Positions 6,691 through 11,704 of a stretch of 11,704 nucleotides of DNA are shown in pieces. Below the pieces are notes generated by a model, which saw only the letters and a list, made by a program, of their open reading frames with translations, ran no database searches and was not told where the DNA came from. A program made the translations under genes and the position numbers. This DNA comes from an uncultured Syntrophobacterales bacterium (GTDB taxonomy: Bacteria; Desulfobacterota; Syntrophia; Syntrophales; UBA5619), in contig CAIUXU010000120.1 of assembly GCA_903903205.1 (NCBI GenBank), forward strand, positions 1-11,704, given 5' to 3'. Positions within the stretch are counted from its first letter, which is position 1. The number at the start of each line of letters is the position of its first letter.

Positions 6691-8274
6691 TTACATTTCC
6701 AGTTCCGTTACAGAGATTATGTTCGGCAGCTTTCTCAGTTTGTCGATGACCTCCGGGGACGCGACGCTGTCGGTGCCAAGTACGACCATCGCCTCTCCAT
6801 CGACCTGCTCGCGACTCAGGTGGAGGCGGGAGATGTTGACGCCGTTCTGGCCCAGGGTCGTGCCGATATTGCCAATGACACCCGGCTTGTCGTTGTTGTA
6901 CAGGACGAACATCCGCCCCTCCGGGATCACCTCGACTGTGAATTTGTTGATCCGGACAATCCGCGGCTCCTGCCTCCCGAAGATGGCGCCGGCGGCGAAT
7001 GTTTTCTCTCTCGCGGTTTTGACGGTTACGGAGATCATGCTTGTGTAGTCCTTCACTTCGCTGCTCTTCGCCTCGACGACCCGGATGCCCCGCTCCTTGG
7101 CGACGAGGAGCGCGTTGATGTAGTTGACGCTCTCGTTGAGAATTGGGGTGAGCAGACCCTTGAGCAACGAGATGGTGATGGGGGCGACATTGTAGTTGAG
7201 GATCTCGCCGCTGTATTCGACGGCCACCTCTTCGATTCCTCCGGAGACAAGCTGGGCCTCGAACTTCCCGAGTTTTTCCGCCAGATTAAGATAGGGCCGG
7301 ATGACGGTGAGGATCTCTGCGCTGACCGCCGGGAAATTCACCGCCCCTTTGATCTCGCCCGTTGTCAGGTAGGCACTGATCTGCTCGGCGATGGCGATGG
7401 CGACGTTGATCTGGGCCTCGTCCGTCGATGCCCCGAGGTGGGGCGTGCAGATGACGTTGTCCAAGGCGATCAGGGCCGTGTTCTTTGTCGGCTCCTCCAC
7501 AAAAACATCCAGAGCGGCGCCCGCCACCTGCCCGGAAACCAGGGCATCATAAAGGTCCTTCTCGTCGATGATCCCCCCTCGGGCGCAGTTGATCACGCAG
7601 ACGCTCTTCTTCATCTTCGCGAAGGCCGCCGCATTGATCAGCCCCCGGGTCTCCTTTGTCAGCGGGGTGTGAACAGTGATAAAATCGGCCGTCCGGAAAA
7701 TCTCGTCTAACGACGCGAGCGAAAACCCCGCTTTCTCCGCTGCCTCCGGCGAGATGAAAGGGTCGTAGGCGAGAACCTTCATCTTGAGGCCCAGGGCACG
7801 GTCGGCGACGATGCTACCGACACGGCCGGTGCCGATGACGCCGAGGGTTTTGTTCAGAAGCTCATGCCCAGTGAATTTGCTTTTCTCCCATTTTCCGGCC
7901 TTCATCGATGCCGTGGCCTGAGGGATCTTTCGGGCCAGTGAAAGCATCATCGCGATCGCATGTTCGCCGGTGGTTACGGCGTTGCCTCCCGGGGTATTCA
8001 TGACGACAATCCCCCGCTTGCTGGCAGAGGGGATGTCCACGTTGTCGAGGCCGATCCCGGCGCGGCCGACCACCTTCAGTCGTTCGGCGATCTCGATCAC
8101 CTCACGGGTCACCTTCGTGGCACTCCGGATGACCAGGGCATCATAATCTCCGATCACCGCCTTCAGCTCGTCGGGGGTCATCTTCGTCTTGACGTCTACC
8201 TCGATCCCCGGCGTTTTTTGGAATACCTCGATCCCTTCCGCGGAGAGGTCGTCGCTGATCAGCACCCTCTTCAT
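6691..8274 (-). CDS. serA: D-3-phosphoglycerate dehydrogenase (long type with C-terminal ACT domain)
   Basis: SerA oxidises 3-phosphoglycerate to 3-phosphohydroxypyruvate with NAD, the first step of serine synthesis. The 527 residues fit the long (type I) form: a substrate/nucleotide-binding catalytic core (about 1-310), an intervening ASB domain (about 315-445) and a regulatory ACT domain (about 454-527, beginning near MFVLYNNDKPGVIGNI). The NAD loop is GVIGTGRVGS (145-154). Catalytic residues are visible as Arg232 in NCARGGIIDE, Glu261 in VEEPT and His279 in TPHLGAS. The start is ATG 8274-8272, preceded by a strong AAGGAGGAG. A longer open frame upstream would run into serC and lacks support. 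It lies 29 nt after the serC stop. Serine feedback through the ACT domain is possible by family, but not shown by the sequence. Confidence 0.96.
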   Translation of the reverse strand: MKRVLISDDLSAEGIEVFQKTPGIEVDVKTKMTPDELKAVIGDYDALVIRSATKVTREVIEIAERLKVVGRAGIGLDNVDIPSASKRGIVVMNTPGGNAVTTGEHAIAMMLSLARKIPQATASMKAGKWEKSKFTGHELLNKTLGVIGTGRVGSIVADRALGLKMKVLAYDPFISPEAAEKAGFSLASLDEIFRTADFITVHTPLTKETRGLINAAAFAKMKKSVCVINCARGGIIDEKDLYDALVSGQVAGAALDVFVEEPTKNTALIALDNVICTPHLGASTDEAQINVAIAIAEQISAYLTTGEIKGAVNFPAVSAEILTVIRPYLNLAEKLGKFEAQLVSGGIEEVAVEYSGEILNYNVAPITISLLKGLLTPILNESVNYINALLVAKERGIRVVEAKSSEVKDYTSMISVTVKTAREKTFAAGAIFGRQEPRIVRINKFTVEVIPEGRMFVLYNNDKPGVIGNIGTTLGQNGVNISRLHLSREQVDGEAMVVLGTDSVASPEVIDKLRKLPNIISVTELEM

Positions 8275-8303
8275 GAATCTCCTCCTTCTTGACTTTGACA
8301 AAT

Positions 8304-9431
8304 CTATAACACAGCGATCTTTTCCCGGTAAACCTTCTCCAGTTCTTCCAGCGCGGCGAGGATTTCCTCGGGGGTGATCGTGGGACCACACCAAAAGCGG
8401 AATCCCGGAGGCGCATCCTTGTATGAACCCATGTCGTAGGCCGCTTTTCTTTTGCCCATCTCGCTAACAATTTCCTTGAGGAATTTCGCCCGCTCCTCCT
8501 TCGGGAGTCCCTTGACCCGGTCGCTGACAACGGAGAGGCAGACCGAAGTGTTAGAACGGATTTCAGGCGTTTCGGCCAGGAATGCAATCCAGTCGTTCTT
8601 CGCGACCCACACCTCGACGGTTTTGAGATTCGCCTTGCTCCTTTGAATAAGGCCTTCGAGACCGATCCCTTCCGCCCACCGGAGCGCGTCAAGGTAGTCT
8701 TCCACGCACAAAAGCGATGGGGTGTTGATCGTGTCCGCTTCAAAGATCGCCCGGTCAACCTTTCCACCTTTCTTCAGGCGGAAAATCTTCGGAAGCGGCC
8801 AAGGCGGATCGTAGGAATCCAGACGTTCCACAGCACGGGGGCCAAGCACCAGCATCCCGTGGCCCGCTTCACCGCCGAGGCATTTCTGCCAGGAAAAGGT
8901 TACCACATCGACCTTCTTCCAGTCGATCGGCATGGCGAAGACGGCGCTGGTGGCATCGCAGAGTGAGAGGCCCTTCCGATCGGCCGGGATCCAGTTCCAG
9001 TTCGGAATCTTCACACCGCTTGTCGTTCCATTCGCAACGAAGACAACATCGCTTTCCCAATCGACCGCACCGAGATCGGGAATTTTCCCATAATCGGCAC
9101 GCAAAATCGTGGGATTCAATTTCAACTGTTTGGCGATATCCGTGGCCCATCCTTCGGAGAAGCTCTCCCAGACCAGAACCGTGACTGGCCGGGCGCCCAG
9201 GAGGCTCCATATTGCGGCTTCGAAGGCCCCGGTGTCTGAAGCGGGCATAACAGCGATCAGATAATTTTCCGGGATCCCGAGGATCCGCCTTGTCTCCTGA
9301 ACGGCGCGCAGCAGTTTTTCCTTTCCCGGGGTGGAACGGTGGGAACGCCCGACCGCAGCATTTGCCAAAGCATCGACGCTCCATCCCGGTCTCTTGCTGC
9401 AGGGGCCGGAGGCGAAATTGGGATTGTTCAT
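8304..9431 (-). CDS. serC: phosphoserine aminotransferase, Methanosarcina-type
   Basis: PLP-dependent fold-type-I aminotransferase that converts 3-phosphohydroxypyruvate and glutamate to phosphoserine and 2-oxoglutarate. The 375-residue protein begins MNNPNFASGPCSKRPGW and contains SDTGAFEAAIWSLLG (65-79), GTTSGV (135-140), CDATSA (158-163, with the PLP-ring Asp159) and FSWQKCLGGE (179-188). In the last motif Lys183 is the expected PLP Schiff-base lysine. This is the variant first modelled from Methanosarcina and some alphaproteobacteria, distinct from the common E. coli SerC. ATG at 9431-9429 has AGGAG 7 nt upstream; an upstream ATG in the same frame has no such site. Its position directly before serA supports the assignment. 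The general reaction is secure from context; subfamily membership is from memory of its motifs. Confidence 0.9.
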   Translation of the reverse strand: MNNPNFASGPCSKRPGWSVDALANAAVGRSHRSTPGKEKLLRAVQETRRILGIPENYLIAVMPASDTGAFEAAIWSLLGARPVTVLVWESFSEGWATDIAKQLKLNPTILRADYGKIPDLGAVDWESDVVFVANGTTSGVKIPNWNWIPADRKGLSLCDATSAVFAMPIDWKKVDVVTFSWQKCLGGEAGHGMLVLGPRAVERLDSYDPPWPLPKIFRLKKGGKVDRAIFEADTINTPSLLCVEDYLDALRWAEGIGLEGLIQRSKANLKTVEVWVAKNDWIAFLAETPEIRSNTSVCLSVVSDRVKGLPKEERAKFLKEIVSEMGKRKAAYDMGSYKDAPPGFRFWCGPTITPEEILAALEELEKVYREKIAVL

Positions 9432-9564
9432 GAGCGGCTCCTTTCGTGAAGTAAAGCAAACGGCGAAGAGACATATCAGCATTGAGATGATTACTCAAGC
9501 GTTTTTGGATATTGACGCCGGAAGGGGGAAAAGGTATTTATCACGGCGGAAGTGAGGGTTCCCC
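9432..9564. promoter_or_regulatory. divergent serC/radA promoter region with a small inverted repeat
   Basis: This 133-bp gap must carry the leftward serC-serA-purA promoter and the rightward radA promoter. An inverted repeat TTGAG-N7-CTCAA (9482-9498) sits centrally. Its left arm begins a possible radA -35 (TTGAGA, then TGGATA after 18 nt). Its right arm, read on the minus strand, begins a possible serC -35 (TTGAGT, then TATGTC after 17 nt). Both -10 elements are poor matches. A regulator binding the repeat could affect both directions, but this is speculative. Confidence 0.3.
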
Positions 9565-10923
9565 GTGAAAAAGATCAAAACCATGTTTTTCTGCCAGAAT
9601 TGCGGTCAGCAGTCGACAAAATGGCTTGGCCGCTGCCCTTCCTGCGGCGAATGGAACCGTTTTGTCGAGGAGGAGATCCGGGACACCGCTGCTGCCTCTT
9701 CGACTGATGTCGGTTTCGATGGCATTCCCCAGTCGATCGATACCATCACTGCCGACGAGGGAGAACGGCTCAGGACAGGGATTGCCGAACTGGACCGCGT
9801 TCTTGGAGGCGGAATCGTTGCCGGATCCGCGATTCTGGTCGGAGGCGATCCCGGCATCGGAAAGTCGACGCTGCTTCTCCAGGTCATGCAGAAGTTGGCC
9901 GTTCGGGGCTTGACGGTTCTCTATATCTCTGGTGAAGAGTCGGCCCGGCAGATCAAGCTTCGGGGGAAGCGGCTCGGCGCCGCCGCAAAGGATCTCCTGA
10001 TCCTGGTCGAGGTCGAGTTGGAGAATATCCTGAAACGTATTGAGGAGGTCAAACCCGCCGCTGTCGTCATCGATTCGATCCAGACCGTTTATTCCTCCGT
10101 CCTCTCCTCCGCACCCGGGAGCGTGGGTCAGGTGCGAGAGGCGTCGGGGAGACTGATCCTCCTTGCCAAAAGGACGGGCATCCCGGTTTTCCTTGTCGGC
10201 CATGTTACGAAGGATGGTTCGATCGCCGGGCCGAAGGTTTTGGAGCACATGGTCGATACAGTCCTCTATTTTGAAGGGGATTCTGGCCATGCGTACCGAA
10301 TCATTCGGGGGATCAAGAACCGCTTCGGCCCGACCCACGAGATCGGGGTCTTCGAGATGCGGGACACAGGCCTCACCGAGGTAGCCAACCCCTCGGCCTT
10401 TTTTCTGGCGGAGCGGCCGGAGGGGGCGGCGGGGTCGGTGGTCGTGCCGAGCATGGAGGGAACCCGGCCGATCTTGATCGAGGTCCAATCCCTGGTGAGT
10501 TCAACCAGTTTCGGTATGCCGAGAAGGACGGCGATCGGCGTGGACCACAACCGCGTCTCCTTGCTGACAGCCGTCATGGACAAAATCTGCGGTATCCACC
10601 TCGGAAGCAGCGACATTTTTCTGAATGTGGCGGGCGGGGTGAAGGTCGATGAGACGGCGATTGATTTGGGAATTGTAGCCGCGATGGCTTCCAGCTTCCT
10701 GAACCGGCCGATTGCAACCGGCACCGTCGTCTTCGGAGAGGTCGGCCTGACGGGAGAGATCCGGGGGATCTCCCAGACGGAGATCAGGGTCAAGGAGGCA
10801 GCCAGGATGGGCTTTACGCGCTGTATTTTGCCGCGAACGCAACAGGGCGAAAGTCGGCAGGGGAAAAACATCGAACTGATCCCGATCCGTTCCCTGAAAG
10901 AACTGACGGAGCATCTCTTTTGA
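9565..10923 (+). CDS. radA: DNA repair/recombination ATPase RadA (Sms)
   Basis: RadA is a RecA-like, DnaB-like helicase that promotes branch migration during homologous recombination and repair. The 452 residues compare with about 460 in E. coli. In order: a C4 zinc finger with Cys10, Cys13, Cys24 and Cys27; a RecA-type ATPase with Walker A GGDPGIGKST (93-102) and a Walker B-like AAVVIDSIQT further on; the RadA-specific KNRFG motif at 251-255; and a C-terminal Lon-protease-like domain that includes FLNVAGGVKVDETAIDLG. The start chosen is GTG 9565-9567, with GAGGG 6 nt upstream; an ATG at codon 7 is possible but would have no clear ribosome site. It is transcribed away from serC and towards groES. 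No terminator was recognised after its TGA. Confidence 0.97.
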   Translation: MKKIKTMFFCQNCGQQSTKWLGRCPSCGEWNRFVEEEIRDTAAASSTDVGFDGIPQSIDTITADEGERLRTGIAELDRVLGGGIVAGSAILVGGDPGIGKSTLLLQVMQKLAVRGLTVLYISGEESARQIKLRGKRLGAAAKDLLILVEVELENILKRIEEVKPAAVVIDSIQTVYSSVLSSAPGSVGQVREASGRLILLAKRTGIPVFLVGHVTKDGSIAGPKVLEHMVDTVLYFEGDSGHAYRIIRGIKNRFGPTHEIGVFEMRDTGLTEVANPSAFFLAERPEGAAGSVVVPSMEGTRPILIEVQSLVSSTSFGMPRRTAIGVDHNRVSLLTAVMDKICGIHLGSSDIFLNVAGGVKVDETAIDLGIVAAMASSFLNRPIATGTVVFGEVGLTGEIRGISQTEIRVKEAARMGFTRCILPRTQQGESRQGKNIELIPIRSLKELTEHLF

Positions 10924-10960
10924 CGTCTGCTTCACCAACAAAAAATTTATTCGGCTCGCC

Positions 10961-10988
10961 TTGACAGCGGAAAATAGATGCTTATCAT
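10961..10988 (+). promoter_or_regulatory. sigma70-type promoter of groESL
   Basis: TTGACA (10961-10966) is a perfect -35, followed after 16 nt by TATCAT (10983-10988). It lies in the 133-bp radA-groES gap and gives a leader of about 60 nt. No CIRCE (TTAGCACTC-N9-GAGTGCTAA) and no sigma32-like -10 (CCCCAT) was seen, so the usual heat-shock signals are not evident. Confidence 0.6.
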
Positions 10989-11056
10989 AGCCGGGCAGAA
11001 CGAGGTCATAAGATGATTGGTAAATATAATTAACTGAAGGAAGGAGAAGTTGGAGT

Positions 11057-11347
11057 ATGAAAATCAGGCCATTGCAGGACAGAGTGATCGTAAAGCGGGT
11101 TGAAGAGGAAGGGAAAACCAAGGGAGGAATTATCATTCCAGACACGGCCAAAGAGAAGCCGATGGAAGGGCTGGTCATTTCCGTAGGGAAAGGCAAAACG
11201 GCCGATGACGGCAAGCTGATCAAACCGGATGTCAAGGCGGGTGATCGGATCCTTTTCGGCAAGTATTCGGGGACCGAGGTGAAGATCGACGGCGTTGAGC
11301 TTCTGATCATGCGTGAGGACGACATCCTCGGCATCTTGGAGAAATAA
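11057..11347 (+). CDS. groES: co-chaperonin GroES
   Basis: GroES is the heptameric lid of the GroEL chamber, required for ATP-driven folding of cytoplasmic proteins. The 96-residue length is standard. It begins MKIRPLQDRVIVKR, followed by the flexible mobile loop (about 17-33, containing KTKGGIIIPDTA) whose hydrophobic III triad contacts GroEL. The C-terminal half includes GDRILFGKYSGTEVKIDG and ends ILGILEK. ATG 11057 is preceded by AAGGAAGGAGAAG about 10 nt upstream. It is 32 nt upstream of groEL and surely co-transcribed with it. Confidence 0.98.
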   Translation: MKIRPLQDRVIVKRVEEEGKTKGGIIIPDTAKEKPMEGLVISVGKGKTADDGKLIKPDVKAGDRILFGKYSGTEVKIDGVELLIMREDDILGILEK

Positions 11348-11379
11348 TCAATTGATCATATAAGAAGGAGGACAGATAC

Positions 11380-11704
11380 ATGGGAGCAAAGGTACTTCAG
11401 TACGACGAAGATGCAAGGAGATCCATTCTCAAAGGGGTTAACACCCTGGCGGATGCGGTTAAGGTAACACTCGGTCCCAAGGGCAGGAACGTGATTATTG
11501 ACCGGAGCTATGGCGCTCCGACAGTCACCAAGGATGGCGTCACCGTCGCCAAGGAGATCGAGCTTGAGGACAGGTTCGAACACATGGGCGCCCAGATGGT
11601 GAAGGAAGTGGCCAGCAAGACAAGCGATGTCGCCGGCGACGGAACCACCACTGCAACGATTCTGGCCCAGGCGATATTCCGCGAAGGCGCGAAGAGCGTG
11701 GCCG
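11380..11704 (+). CDS. groEL: chaperonin GroEL (partial, N-terminal 108 codons)
   Basis: GroEL (Hsp60) forms the double-ring folding chamber capped by GroES. ATG at 11380-11382 follows a strong AAGGAGG (11365-11371) with an 8-nt spacer. The frame stays open to the window edge. The visible part is the first section of the equatorial ATPase domain, with LGPKGRNVII (31-40) for nucleotide binding, SYGAPTVTKDGVTVAKEIEL (43-62) and the GDGTTT motif (86-91), whose Asp87 is the conserved catalytic metal-binding residue. Nothing abnormal is visible. The second residue is glycine (MGAKVLQY), where E. coli has alanine. Confidence 0.98.
   Translation, partial: MGAKVLQYDEDARRSILKGVNTLADAVKVTLGPKGRNVIIDRSYGAPTVTKDGVTVAKEIELEDRFEHMGAQMVKEVASKTSDVAGDGTTTATILAQAIFREGAKSVA

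Noticed and set aside
5718..7710. Long plus-strand ORFs over purA and serA (343 and 354 codons)
   Set aside because: They are antisense to clearly recognised enzymes and have low-complexity Asp/Gly/Val-rich translations.
9541..11334. Minus-strand ORFs opposite radA and groES (315 and 277 codons)
   Set aside because: They are shadows of radA and groES with no motif or ribosome site supporting them.
11347..11356. Perfect 10-bp palindrome ATCAATTGAT between groES and groEL
   Set aside because: It is too short and AT-rich to distinguish from chance, and it is not a CIRCE element.
1..11704. CRISPR array, insertion sequence or attachment repeat
   Set aside because: No regularly spaced repeats, transposase motifs or second copy of the tRNA-Lys 3' end were found by eye; only a 7-base match (AATCGGA) to the tRNA end occurs near 1333, which is chance level.

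Overview
The window is bacterial chromosome. Most of it (about 1.35 kb to the right end) is GC-rich, dense housekeeping and transport sequence. The left 1.3 kb is clearly AT-rich: one line I counted by hand (1-60) is about 32% G+C, against 60% for 9361-9420. The host appears Gram-negative and probably anaerobic. The mix of a full-length SerA, a Methanosarcina-type SerC, PurA, RadA and GroESL reminds me of Desulfobacterota (the Syntrophales/Geobacter-like deltaproteobacteria). That placement is an impression from the proteins, not a search result.

Layout, left to right. (1) 1-1019, minus: the N-terminal 339 residues of an AT-rich Hsp70-family protein of the YegD type, cut by the window edge. 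A possible 27-codon reading frame sits directly upstream. (2) 1020-1353: a 334-bp gap without a convincing gene, holding the composition change. (3) 1354-5105, minus: a xylFGH-type sugar ABC transporter operon. Its first gene, the binding protein xylF, is interrupted by one in-frame TAA exactly where the family has a tyrosine. (4) 5218-5293, minus: tRNA-Lys(TTT) with encoded CCA and a likely promoter of its own. (5) 5373-9431, minus: a serC-serA-purA operon for serine and AMP biosynthesis. (6) 9432-9564: a divergent promoter region. (7) 9565-10923, plus: radA (recombination/repair). (8) 10961-11704, plus: a sigma70-like promoter followed by groES and the first 108 codons of groEL, cut by the right edge.

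How the genes work together: SerA and SerC catalyse successive steps from 3-phosphoglycerate to phosphoserine, and PurA commits IMP to AMP, so this operon feeds one-carbon and purine metabolism. XylF, XylG and XylH would form a binding-protein-dependent importer for xylose or a related monosaccharide, but as read here the binding protein is broken. GroES and GroEL form the standard chaperonin. No CRISPR array, insertion sequence or complete mobile element was seen. The clearest unusual points are the xylF nonsense codon and the compositionally foreign Hsp70 segment. I did not find convincing evidence of a new multi-gene system.
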